Of a stretch of DNA of 64,000 nt, positions 40,996 through 52,002 are shown one piece after another; the first letter of the stretch is position 1; each line of letters opens with the position of its first letter. The notes beneath the pieces were generated by a model. The model searched no databases and had not been told where the DNA came from. It saw only the letters and a list, made by a program, of their open reading frames with translations. The DNA comes from UBA5704 sp036380715 (GTDB lineage Bacteria > Acidobacteriota > Thermoanaerobaculia > Multivoradales > UBA5704), in contig DASVEF010000185.1 in the NCBI GenBank assembly GCA_036380715.1, forward strand, positions 1 to 64,000, written 5' to 3'. Both the position numbers and the translations under genes were made by a program.

Positions 40996-43230
40996 ATGAA
41001 GCACATCTGTCTCTGGAAGCGGTACGCCGCGCCGATCTTTCTGGCCCTGGCGCTGGCGGTCCCCGGCAATCTGTCCGCCGCCGAGAAGCGGCCCATCACC
41101 GAGACCGATCTTTTCAAGTTCGTCTGGATTGCGGACCCGCGGATCTCGCCCGACGGCAGGCAGGTCGTCTTCGTGCGGGTGACGGTCGACAAGAAGAAGA
41201 CCGGGTATGACACGGCCCTGTGGATCGTCCCCGCGGACGGCAGCGAGCCCGCCCGGCCGTTCACGGCGGGTCCGCGCGACAACTCGCCCCGCTGGTCGCC
41301 GGACGGCAGGTGGGTCGCCTTCGTCCGCGCGCCCAAGGGGGAGGACGACGAGGCCCAGGACCCCCAGATCCACCTGATCTCCGCTCTCGGCGGCGAGGCC
41401 TTCGCGATCACCGATCTGCCGGAGGGGGCCGGCTCGCCCGCCTGGTCGCCGGACGGCAGGACGATCGCCTTTGTCGCCTCGGCCAACGAGAAGGACCTCG
41501 CGAAGAGGAAGAAAGAGAAGGAGAAGAAGGCCGCGGAGGAGAAGCGGGAGGGGAAGAAGGCCAGCGCAACCGAAGGCGGCGAGGAGGAGGCCGAGGACGA
41601 GGACGAGGAGGAGCGCGAGAGCGACGTCCGCGTGGTGACCCGGGCCACGTTCCGCTACGACGGCGGCGGCTACGCCGACTTCGAGCGGCCCGGCCACATC
41701 TGGCTCGTGGACGTGCCCGCGTCGGGCGCTCCTCTGCCGGAGCCGCGCCAGCTCACCCGGGGCGACCTCGACCAGTACGACCCGGTCTGGTCCCGCGACG
41801 GCTCCCAGATCTACTTCTACGCGGACACCGACAAGGAGCCTTACCACACCGCGCCCGACAACGACATCTTCGTAATACCGGCGCGCGGCGGCGAGATGCG
41901 CCCGGTCGTCAGCATCGACGGTCCGATCGGCGATTTCGCGCTCTCCCCGGACGGCCGGCGCATCGCCTTTTCGGGTTTCCTGAACCCCGAGAAGCAGCGT
42001 TCCTACGACCAGTTCGACCTGTTCGTGGCCGGCCTCGATCCCGCGGCCCCGGCGAAGAACCTGGCCGCGGACTACGACTACGACGTCGGCGCGGGGCTCA
42101 CCGGCGACCAGCACGCCCCGCGCGGCGGACGGCCCACGCCCATCGTCTGGAGCGCGGACGGCCGGTCCCTGTTCATCGTCACGGCCGAGCGCGGCCGGGC
42201 CAATCTCCAGCGTTTCAACGCCGAGAGCGGCAAGGTGGAGCCTCTGACCTCCGGCGATCAGGAGGTGGCCTCGTACACGGCCACCCCGGACGGCTCGCGG
42301 GTCGCCCTGGTGGTCTCCACCCCCAGGGTCATCGGCGACCTCCATGTGCTGGACACCGCCACGGGGAAGATGAAGGCGCTCGTGCGGCCGAACGAGGAGC
42401 TGTTCTCCCAGCTCGACCTCTCCATGCCCGAGGAGATCGTCTACAACAGCTTCGACGGCAAGCCGATCCAGGCCTGGATTCAGAAGCCGCCGGGCTTCGA
42501 TCCGAAGAAGAAGTACCCGCTGATCCTCAACATCCACGGTGGCCCGCACGCGGCCTACGGCTACGTCTTCTTCCATGAATTCCTGTGGATGGCCGCCAAA
42601 GGGTACGTCGTGCTCTACCCCAACCCGCGGGGGAGCTCGTCGTACGGCCAGGAGTTCGGCAACGTCATCCAGTACGAATTTCCGGGCGACGACGCCAAGG
42701 ACCTGCTGGCCGGCGTGGACGAGATGGTGAAGCGCGGCTACATCGATCCCAAGAAGCTGGGGGTGACCGGCGGCAGCGGCGGCGGCATCCTCACCAACTG
42801 GATCATCACGCAGACCGACCGCTTCGCCGCCGCGGTGGCCCAGCGCTCCATCGCGAGCTGGACCGACTTCTGGTACACGGCCGACTTCACCCTCTTCACC
42901 CCCTTCTGGTTCCGCGGCGCTCCCTGGGAAGACCCGGAGGACTTCGCCCGGCGCTCGCCGATCACCCACGTCGCCAAGGTGACGACACCGCTGATGCTGA
43001 TCGAGGGGGAGGAGGACTACCGCACCCCGCCCGCGGCCGGCGGCGAGCAGATGTTCCGCGCCCTCAAGTACCTGAAGAAGCCGGTCGTCATGGTCCGCTT
43101 CCCGGGCGAGGGGCACAACCTCTCGCGCAACGGCCAGCCCTGGCACCGCATCGAGCGCCTGCGCCACATCGTCGGCTGGTTCGACAAGTACCTGCAGGGG
43201 AAGAACACCGGCGCCTACGACGTGCCCTGA
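40996..43230 (+). CDS. secreted S9 family prolyl oligopeptidase/dipeptidyl peptidase
   Basis: 744 residues. Signal peptide about 1-28 (YAAPIFLALALAVPGNLSA). The N-terminal TolB/PD40-like beta-propeller (RISPDGRQVVFVR, SPRWSPDGRWVAFV, SPAWSPDGRTIAFV) is interrupted by a Lys/Glu-rich low-complexity insert at about 165-215. The alpha/beta-hydrolase has Ser594 in GVTGGSGGG (the usual YGG is GGG), Asp674 in EGEEDYRTPP and His707 in GEGHNLSRN. It cleaves peptides, probably in the periplasm or outside the cell. A hairpin covers its Shine-Dalgarno. Confidence 0.92.
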   Translation: MKHICLWKRYAAPIFLALALAVPGNLSAAEKRPITETDLFKFVWIADPRISPDGRQVVFVRVTVDKKKTGYDTALWIVPADGSEPARPFTAGPRDNSPRWSPDGRWVAFVRAPKGEDDEAQDPQIHLISALGGEAFAITDLPEGAGSPAWSPDGRTIAFVASANEKDLAKRKKEKEKKAAEEKREGKKASATEGGEEEAEDEDEEERESDVRVVTRATFRYDGGGYADFERPGHIWLVDVPASGAPLPEPRQLTRGDLDQYDPVWSRDGSQIYFYADTDKEPYHTAPDNDIFVIPARGGEMRPVVSIDGPIGDFALSPDGRRIAFSGFLNPEKQRSYDQFDLFVAGLDPAAPAKNLAADYDYDVGAGLTGDQHAPRGGRPTPIVWSADGRSLFIVTAERGRANLQRFNAESGKVEPLTSGDQEVASYTATPDGSRVALVVSTPRVIGDLHVLDTATGKMKALVRPNEELFSQLDLSMPEEIVYNSFDGKPIQAWIQKPPGFDPKKKYPLILNIHGGPHAAYGYVFFHEFLWMAAKGYVVLYPNPRGSSSYGQEFGNVIQYEFPGDDAKDLLAGVDEMVKRGYIDPKKLGVTGGSGGGILTNWIITQTDRFAAAVAQRSIASWTDFWYTADFTLFTPFWFRGAPWEDPEDFARRSPITHVAKVTTPLMLIEGEEDYRTPPAAGGEQMFRALKYLKKPVVMVRFPGEGHNLSRNGQPWHRIERLRHIVGWFDKYLQGKNTGAYDVP

Positions 43231-43296
43231 TCCGCAGCTCCCGGAGCGTCGCGCATCCCGCGACGCTCCGCTTCGTTATTGCGTAAAATAGGGGTG

Positions 43297-45303
43297 ATGA
43301 TTCCCCGGATTCCATTCCGCGTCCTGGCGCCGCTGGCGCTCACTCTGCTCGCCGTGCCGGCTCCGGGGCACGCCGCGAACGGGCGGTGGACCTCCATCGG
43401 CCCCTATGGCGGCTCGGTCTCGGCCATCGCCGTGGCTCCCGGCGCGCGCCGGATCGTCTACGCCGGAAGCTCGGATGGGCTGGTTTTCAAGAGCACCGAC
43501 GCGGGCGCCCGGTGGACCTACGTGGGGCACGGCCTCTTTCCGGCCGGGCGCATCAGTGCGCTGGCGGTCGACCCGCGCGATCCCGACATCGTCTACGCCG
43601 GCGTTTCGGGAGCTCCGGCCGTCTTCAAGACCACCGACGGAGGGCTCAACTGGCGGCCCGCGAACGAGGGGCTCGACAGCCGGAACGTGCTGGCCCTGGC
43701 GCTCGACCCGCGAGAGCCGTCCGTCCTCTTCGCCGCCACTCAGGGGGGCCTGTTCCGCAGCGGCGACGGCGCGGCGACCTGGCGGCTGAGCCTGGGCTTC
43801 TCGCCGGACGAGGACCTCTTCCACTCCGTGGCCTTCGATCCGTCCTCTCCGGGGACCGTATACGCCACGGGCTACCAGCGAGGTGTCTTCAAGAGCCTGG
43901 ACGGAGGAGCGACCTGGATGTCGAAGAACCGGGGTCTGCCCGACGGAGCCGGGGTCATCCGCCTTGCCCTCGCTCCCTCGGTGCCCGGCCTCCTCTTCCT
44001 CACCCTCACCTCGGACTTTCCGGCGCGCCTGTACCGGAGCGACGACGGCGGCGAGAGCTGGTCTCCGTCGGATCAGGGGATCGGCGATCGCGGTATCAGC
44101 GCGCTCGCGGTCTCGCCGTCCTCTTCCACGGTCTACGCCGGCACCGGGGACGGCATTTTCCGCAGCGTCGACGGCGGGCGGACCTGGCTGCCTCCGTCCT
44201 CCGGGGGCGAAGTGGGGGCCGTCTGGTTCCTGACCGTACCTCCGTCGCCGGACGGGACGGTCTACGCCGGTCTCTACGACCGCGGGATCCTCAAGAGCAC
44301 CAATCATGGGAGCTCCTGGAGGCTGGCGAACCGCGGGCTCACCGCGGTGCCGGTCCGGAGCCTGGCCGTCGCACCCTCGAATCCTTCCGTGCTCTACGTC
44401 AGCGTCCATGGCCTGGGGAGCCGGGGGCCGGCGGTCCTGAGAACGACCGACGGCGGCGCGACCTGGCAGGAGGCGGGTCAGGGATTGCCCCCGGGAGAGG
44501 GGCCCGGGCTGCTGGCGGTCAACCCCCGCGACCCGCTCCAGGTGATCGCCGCCGGTTTTTTCGGCCGCGTCTGGAAGACCGCCGACGGCGGAGAGACCTG
44601 GACCCTCGAGAACGGCGGCGTCACGTACTGCATGCATCCCTGGGACCTGGAGATCGACCCCGCGGACCCGCGGAACGTCTACCTCGTCGGGTATGAGTCG
44701 GCAGTCTGCGAGCCGCCGTCCCGCGAGGGCTGCACCGGGTTGCGGAGCGTCGACGGTGGGGAGAGTTGGCGGTGCATGGCGGTCCGCGCCAGCGATCTGG
44801 CCGTCGATCCCCGCCGCCCCTCCGTCCTCTACGCGGCGGGGTTTTCCGGCGCGCTCAAGAGCACTGACGCGGGGTCGGTCTGGCGGCCGGTCTCCGGCCT
44901 GTCCACCGAGCAGTTTTTCGACGCCGTCTCCCTCTCGCCGTTTTCGCCGAGCCGGGTGTACCTCGCGGGCTACTCCGGGCTTCTGAAGAGCTCCAACGCC
45001 GGCAGGAGCTGGCGCCCGGCCGAACGGGGCCTCCCCCCGGGCACGCGCGTCCAGGAGCTGGTCGCCTCTCCCGCGGCCGCCTCGACCGTCTACGCCGGCG
45101 GGTTTGTCCGCTTCAGTGGACACTCCTATCATGCGGTGTTCGAGAGCACCGATGCCGGCGCCTCCTGGAGGACCCTGAGCCTGGCGGGATTTTCGCCCGG
45201 GATCGGGTGGTCCTTGCAGGCCCATCCTCGGCGGACCGGAATCCTCTGGACCGCCACCCCTCTCGGCGTCTTCCGCTTTACCGGCCCGTCTCCGGACCGC
45301 TGA
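43297..45303 (+). CDS. secreted BNR beta-propeller protein
   Basis: 668 residues. Signal peptide about 1-27 (FRVLAPLALTLLAVPAPGHA). At least ten Asp-box repeats (VFKSTDAGARWT, AVFKTTDGGLNW, GVFKSLDGGATW, LYRSDDGGESW, ILKSTNHGSSW, LLKSSNAGRSW) between VYAG strands. No catalytic residues seen; likely an exported binding protein. It is the first of two tandem paralogues, 18 nt apart. Ribosome-binding site weak (GGGGTG). Confidence 0.85.
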   Translation: MIPRIPFRVLAPLALTLLAVPAPGHAANGRWTSIGPYGGSVSAIAVAPGARRIVYAGSSDGLVFKSTDAGARWTYVGHGLFPAGRISALAVDPRDPDIVYAGVSGAPAVFKTTDGGLNWRPANEGLDSRNVLALALDPREPSVLFAATQGGLFRSGDGAATWRLSLGFSPDEDLFHSVAFDPSSPGTVYATGYQRGVFKSLDGGATWMSKNRGLPDGAGVIRLALAPSVPGLLFLTLTSDFPARLYRSDDGGESWSPSDQGIGDRGISALAVSPSSSTVYAGTGDGIFRSVDGGRTWLPPSSGGEVGAVWFLTVPPSPDGTVYAGLYDRGILKSTNHGSSWRLANRGLTAVPVRSLAVAPSNPSVLYVSVHGLGSRGPAVLRTTDGGATWQEAGQGLPPGEGPGLLAVNPRDPLQVIAAGFFGRVWKTADGGETWTLENGGVTYCMHPWDLEIDPADPRNVYLVGYESAVCEPPSREGCTGLRSVDGGESWRCMAVRASDLAVDPRRPSVLYAAGFSGALKSTDAGSVWRPVSGLSTEQFFDAVSLSPFSPSRVYLAGYSGLLKSSNAGRSWRPAERGLPPGTRVQELVASPAAASTVYAGGFVRFSGHSYHAVFESTDAGASWRTLSLAGFSPGIGWSLQAHPRRTGILWTATPLGVFRFTGPSPDR

Positions 45304-45321
45304 GCCAACCTGGAAATCACC

Positions 45322-47343
45322 ATGAAGCTTTCGCAGTATCGGTCCTTCGCCCGCGCCGCGGCCGTGGCGACGGTGTCCCTGATCACATCGCTGGCCTTGC
45401 CGTCGCCGGTCCGCTCCGCGGAGCCCCGCTGGCAGCCCCTCGGCCTCTATGGCGGCACGGTCAACGCCGTGGCCGTGGCCCCCAGCGCGCGCCGTGTCCT
45501 CTATGCCTTCACCCCAACGGGGCTCTTCTTCAAGAGTGTCGACGCGGGAGCCCACTGGCGTCCGGTGGGCAGCGGCATTCCGGGCGGCAGCATCCCTGGC
45601 GGCAGTGGCCAGGTCCTGGTCGTTGATCCCCGAGATCCCGACGTGGTCTACGTCGGGTTCCAGGCAGTCGAGGCCGGCCGATCGAGGTTCTACAAGACGA
45701 CCGACGGCGGAGAGACCTGGTCCTGGGCGGGCCAGGGGCTCGGAGAGAACAGCATCCTCGCCCTGGCGATCGACCCGCGGGACTCCTCGATCCTGTTCGC
45801 CGCGACGGGCCTGGGATTGTTCCAGAGCGACGACGCCGGAGCGACCTGGCGGCTGAATCCGGCGTTTCCCAGCCATCCTGAGGGGAACGCCCTCGAGGAC
45901 GTGGTGTTCGATCCGTTCTCGCCAGGGGTGCTGTACGTCGCCGCGGGAGAGAGGGGCCTGTTCAAGAGTGAGGACGGCGGGGCGACCTGGCAGTTGGTGT
46001 GGCAGGGGGAGCCGTGGCAAGAGCGGGAAGTCCTCCGCATCGCCCTCGATCCTGCCTCTCCCGGCACGCTCTACCTGGGCCTCTTCCGAGGTCAGGTGCT
46101 CACGACCACAGACGGTGGAGCGACCTGGACCCGTTCGGTGGCCTCGCCCGATTTCTACCTGACCGACCTCGCAGTCTCTCCGGACGGCGCCACTGTTTAC
46201 GAGGCGAGCAGCGGCGGAGTGTTCCGGAGCGGTGATGGCGGGCAGACCTGGGAGAGGAGCCTGAGCTTTGGCTACACGCTCGTCACCGACCTGGCGGTCC
46301 CGCTGTCGCCGCCTGGGGTCGTCTATGCCGCGATGGACCTCCTCGGGGTCTTCAAGAGCAGCAACCGTGGTGAGACCTGGCGCGAAGTGAGCCAGGGGAT
46401 CCTGGGCAGCTACCCCATCCATCTGGCGATCGCGCCGTCGAATCCCTCCTACCTCTACGCGAGCGTGGTGGGGCGCGGCGTCCTGCGGAGCTCGGACGGG
46501 GGCGCGAGCTGGCGTCCGGCGAGCGGAGGAATGGGCGATCAGATCTTGAAGCTGGCGGTCGATCCCCGTGATTTCCGCGTAGTCCACGCGGCCGCGGATT
46601 TCGGCCGGATGTGGAAGACCACGAACGCCGGAAGAACCTGGACCCTGACGAGCATCGAGGACGGCGGGTGTGTGTTCCCGAGAAGCCTCTTCGTCCACCC
46701 CCGCAGGCCACAGAACGTCTTCGTCTCCGGGGTCACGACCACCGGCTGCGACCGCCAGCATGAGGAGAGCTGCCTGGTCTTCCAGAGCCCCGACGGCGGC
46801 GCGAGCTGGTCGTGTCTCAAGGGTATCGGAGAAGAGCTCTTCTCTTTCGTCTCCGACCCGGTCCGCCTCTCCTCGCTCTACGGCGTGGATTTTCAGGATG
46901 TCCTGAGATCCACGGACGCAGGGGGCCACTGGGCTCCGGCGGGCACGGGGCTGCCGCCGAACGGCTTCAAAGCCCTGGCCGCTTCGCCTTCGCAGTCGGG
47001 CGTGCTCTACGCCGCCACCTCCCAGGGCGTTTTCAAGAGCATTGACGGCGCCCGCACCTGGCGCCCGGCGCGCCGCGGTCTGGCGGCGAACGCGCGAGTC
47101 GTGCAGGTGGAGGTCGCGCCGTCGGCCGCGTCGGTGCTCTACGCCGTGGTCGCCCGGTTCAACCGCGAGACGAGGACCGACGTGTATGCCCTGTATCGGA
47201 GCGCCGACGCCGCCCGCCACTGGAAGCCTGTGACGCTGGAAGGCCTGCCGGGGACGCAGTGGTCGGTGGTGGTCGATCCACGGCGCCCCAACCGGCTGTA
47301 TGCCACCACGGAGCTCGGGATCTACCGGATCGACCTGCGATGA
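45322..47343 (+). CDS. secreted BNR beta-propeller protein (paralogue)
   Basis: 673 residues with the same plan as the preceding gene: signal peptide ending VRSAEP, opening ...PLGLYGGTVNAVAVAPSAR, then Asp-box repeats (LFFKSVDAGAHW, LFKSEDGGATWQ, VFRSGDGGQTWE, VFKSSNRGETW, VFKSIDGARTW) and a matching closing segment (VVVDPRRPNRLYATTELGIYR). It clearly arose by tandem duplication. Probably cotranscribed with its twin and perhaps with the M1 gene 21 nt downstream. Confidence 0.85.
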   Translation: MKLSQYRSFARAAAVATVSLITSLALPSPVRSAEPRWQPLGLYGGTVNAVAVAPSARRVLYAFTPTGLFFKSVDAGAHWRPVGSGIPGGSIPGGSGQVLVVDPRDPDVVYVGFQAVEAGRSRFYKTTDGGETWSWAGQGLGENSILALAIDPRDSSILFAATGLGLFQSDDAGATWRLNPAFPSHPEGNALEDVVFDPFSPGVLYVAAGERGLFKSEDGGATWQLVWQGEPWQEREVLRIALDPASPGTLYLGLFRGQVLTTTDGGATWTRSVASPDFYLTDLAVSPDGATVYEASSGGVFRSGDGGQTWERSLSFGYTLVTDLAVPLSPPGVVYAAMDLLGVFKSSNRGETWREVSQGILGSYPIHLAIAPSNPSYLYASVVGRGVLRSSDGGASWRPASGGMGDQILKLAVDPRDFRVVHAAADFGRMWKTTNAGRTWTLTSIEDGGCVFPRSLFVHPRRPQNVFVSGVTTTGCDRQHEESCLVFQSPDGGASWSCLKGIGEELFSFVSDPVRLSSLYGVDFQDVLRSTDAGGHWAPAGTGLPPNGFKALAASPSQSGVLYAATSQGVFKSIDGARTWRPARRGLAANARVVQVEVAPSAASVLYAVVARFNRETRTDVYALYRSADAARHWKPVTLEGLPGTQWSVVVDPRRPNRLYATTELGIYRIDLR

Positions 47344-47364
47344 AATGTTTGTAAGGAGGCTGCC

Positions 47365-49872
<2,508 letters not shown>

Positions 49873-49929
49873 GGCAGAGGTTGGGGGCTCTCCCATAGGC
49901 CCCGACTTTGCCGCCGAGTGATCTGTCGC

Positions 49930-50774
49930 ATCCCCCACTGTAGAGACGCCCCGTGGGGCGTCTCTCTCCGGAGGTGCCCGCGACATCGCGCGGATTGCTG
50001 GAAAATCCATGGCGCCGCCGCAGGAAGGGCTGGTCCCGGAAACCTGAGGCCGGGCCTCCGACAAGGAAAGGCTCTGAGACCGGCGTCTGAGCCTTGGGGA
50101 ACGCCGCCGGAGGGTGGTCCGCCGGCGGTGCTCCCTTCCGGAGGACCGGCAAAGGGAGGGGCAGGCGGGATCAACCTTTTCGAACCGTTCGGAAAGCCGG
50201 GTACACCCCTCTACCTGCCAGGTAACGCCCTTCTCCAACCCGGGTACACCCCCCCTAACTACCCTGGTAGACCACTCCACAACCCAGGTACGCCCCCCTA
50301 CCTACCCAGGTACACCCCTGTACCTGGGTTTCCTAGTCCGATACTTACGAGGGATGGCCCCGATCCCTGCCAGGTACATCCCTGTACCTGGGTTCTCTGG
50401 TCCGATGTTTACGAGGGATAGTCCGATACCTACGAGGGATGGTCCGGTATTTACGAGGGACGGCTCCGATCCCTGCCAGGTACACCCTGATCCCTGCCAG
50501 GGATCGCCCGTTCCCTGGCAGGGACTGTCCGATACTTACGAGGCGCTGTCCTGTACCTACGAAGATCTGCCGTTTCCCAGCCATGATCCGCCGCCGTCCC
50601 ACCTTGCCCTGCCTCGTTCCCTGGGAACGCCGCCGCTGAATCACCTTCCGCCGGCGTCTCCAAGCCTTGAGCGACGATCTCCAGGCCTTGTTCGGCTGAC
50701 ATCGCACGGATTCCTGGAAATCAATGGCGCCGCCGCAGGAGACGCCCCACGGGGCGTCTCTACAGTGGGGGGAT
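49930..50774. mobile_element. gene-free element bounded by about 35-bp inverted repeats
   Basis: Left end 49930-49965 reads ATCCCCCACTGTAGAGACGC then CCCGTGGGGCGTCTC; the right end (50740-50774) is its reverse complement with one extra C. Just inside, ACATCGC.CGGATT.CTGGAAA and ATGGCGCCGCCGCAGGA are repeated directly (49983-50025 and 50698-50740). No transposase is present. It may be a MITE-like non-autonomous element or a pair of REP palindromes. Apart from the periodic array, no gene was supported in the whole stretch 49873-50825. Confidence 0.6.
50200..50588. repeat. degenerate array of about 21-bp units
   Basis: From 50200 to about 50330, GGTACRCCCC-type units start at 50200, 50221, 50243, 50266, 50287 and 50309. 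From 50336 to 50588 the unit is about GTCCGATACCTACGAGGGAT, seen in tandem at 50400, 50421 and 50442, and again at 50336, 50526 and 50547; GATCCCTGCCAGG units fill the gaps in the same 21-bp register. Two perfect hairpins occur (50304-50329, CCAGGTACA arms; 50370-50391). Confidence 0.75.
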
Positions 50775-50825
50775 CTCCAGCGGGCCGAAGGGCGTCCGCA
50801 CGAAAATTGCAAATCCCTCCCCCGC

Positions 50826-51935
50826 ATGGCGCAGACGCTGATCGAGGAGCCCAGGACGGAGAGGGCGCCGGAGAAGCCACCGGGGGAGACGCGGGCGACC
50901 TTGCTGGCGGTGATCGCCACGGTCCTGGTGCTCGCTTTCCTCAAATGGAGCCAGGCGGCGACCGTGCCGGTGGCCTTCGCCGTCTTCCTGATCGCCATCG
51001 CCTGGCCGGTTCAGGAGAAGCTCGAACGGCGGATGCCGCGATGGGCGAGCTTTCTTCTCACAGTCCTGCTGATGCTGTCGGTCCTCGCCCTGTTCGTGGG
51101 CGCCCTGTGGTGGAGCTTCGAGCTGGTCTCCGCGAAGTCCGCTCAGTACATGCCGCGGCTCCAGGCGGTGTACGCCCGTCTCCAGGGATGGGCGGCCAGC
51201 TATGGGTTCGACCTGTCCGGCAACAGCCTCCGCGGGCTCAGCGGCGGCCTGGCCAGATCCATCGCGGCGGCGCTCTCCGCGTCGGTCAGCGGCATCCTGC
51301 TGGTCCTGGCGCTGGCCATCCTCGGCCTGCACGAGGTGCGCGACTTCCGGGACAGGGCGCGGCACGCCTTCCGCCATGAGCGGCGCGGCGCGGAGCTCGT
51401 CGAGACGGTCCGCAAGATCGCCACGCAATACCAGGAGTACCTCTGGGCCTTGACGGTGACCGCCGTCCTGCAAGGGGTGACCGTAGGGCTCTTCTCCCTC
51501 CTGATCGGCCTCGATTTCCCCTTCGTCTGGGGACTGCTGGCCTTCCTCCTGAACTACGTCCCCACCGTGGGCTCGGTCATCGCGGTAGTCCCGCCGACCC
51601 TCTTCGCGCTCGTACAGTTCGACAGCCCCGGCCGGCCGCTCGCCGTCTTCCTCGGCATGGCCGTGCTCCAGCTCATCATGGGCAACTACGTGGACCCCCT
51701 GATCCAGGGGAAGTACCTGTCCATGTCGCCGGTCGTGATCCTGATCTCGATCGTCTTCTGGGGATGGCTCTGGGGAGTGCCAGGCGCCCTGCTCGGGGTT
51801 CCGATCACGGTCGGCATCGTGATCGCCTCCGGCCACTTCCCCAGGACGCGGTGGATCGCCCGCCTGCTGACCGAGCCCTCACCCCCTGGCCCCCTCTCCC
51901 GTCATCGGGAGAGGGGGAACACAGAAGAAAGCTGA
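50826..51935 (+). CDS. AI-2E family transporter/permease
   Basis: 369 residues of the AI-2E/PerM family with seven or eight TM helices: LLAVIATVLVLAFL, FLLTVLLMLSVLALFVGALWW, ISASVSGILLVLALAILGL; family motifs LLAFLLNYVPTVGSVIAVVPP, NYVDPLIQGKYLSMSPVVIL and GWLWGVPGALLGVPI. Members export diverse small molecules or ions. The natural end is near HFPRTRWIARLLT; the last 18 or so codons (PSPPGPLSRHRERG) are supplied by the palindromic repeat. Ribosome-binding site not clear. Confidence 0.88.
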   Translation: MAQTLIEEPRTERAPEKPPGETRATLLAVIATVLVLAFLKWSQAATVPVAFAVFLIAIAWPVQEKLERRMPRWASFLLTVLLMLSVLALFVGALWWSFELVSAKSAQYMPRLQAVYARLQGWAASYGFDLSGNSLRGLSGGLARSIAAALSASVSGILLVLALAILGLHEVRDFRDRARHAFRHERRGAELVETVRKIATQYQEYLWALTVTAVLQGVTVGLFSLLIGLDFPFVWGLLAFLLNYVPTVGSVIAVVPPTLFALVQFDSPGRPLAVFLGMAVLQLIMGNYVDPLIQGKYLSMSPVVILISIVFWGWLWGVPGALLGVPITVGIVIASGHFPRTRWIARLLTEPSPPGPLSRHRERGNTEES

Positions 51936-52002
51936 AGAGAGGAGATTTGGGTGGGGGCGCCCCTCTCCCGGTGACGGGAGAGGGGACGGGGGTGAGGGCT
52001 CA
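51873..52002. repeat. dispersed palindromic repeat family A, copy 5
   Basis: Full double unit: GAGCCCTCACCCCC arm, CCCTCTCCCGTCATCGGGAGAGGG, AT-rich middle, CCCTCTCCCGGTGACGGGAGAGGG, then GGGGGTGAGGGCTC. It supplies the 3' coding end of the AI-2E gene and touches the stop of ada. Confidence 0.85.

Noticed and set aside
50345..50998. Minus-strand frame with heptapeptide repeats (KYRTIPR, RYRTIPR) across the periodic array
   Set aside because: The heptapeptides follow automatically from a 21-bp period. No good ribosome-binding site, and the frame runs on into antisense of the AI-2E gene.
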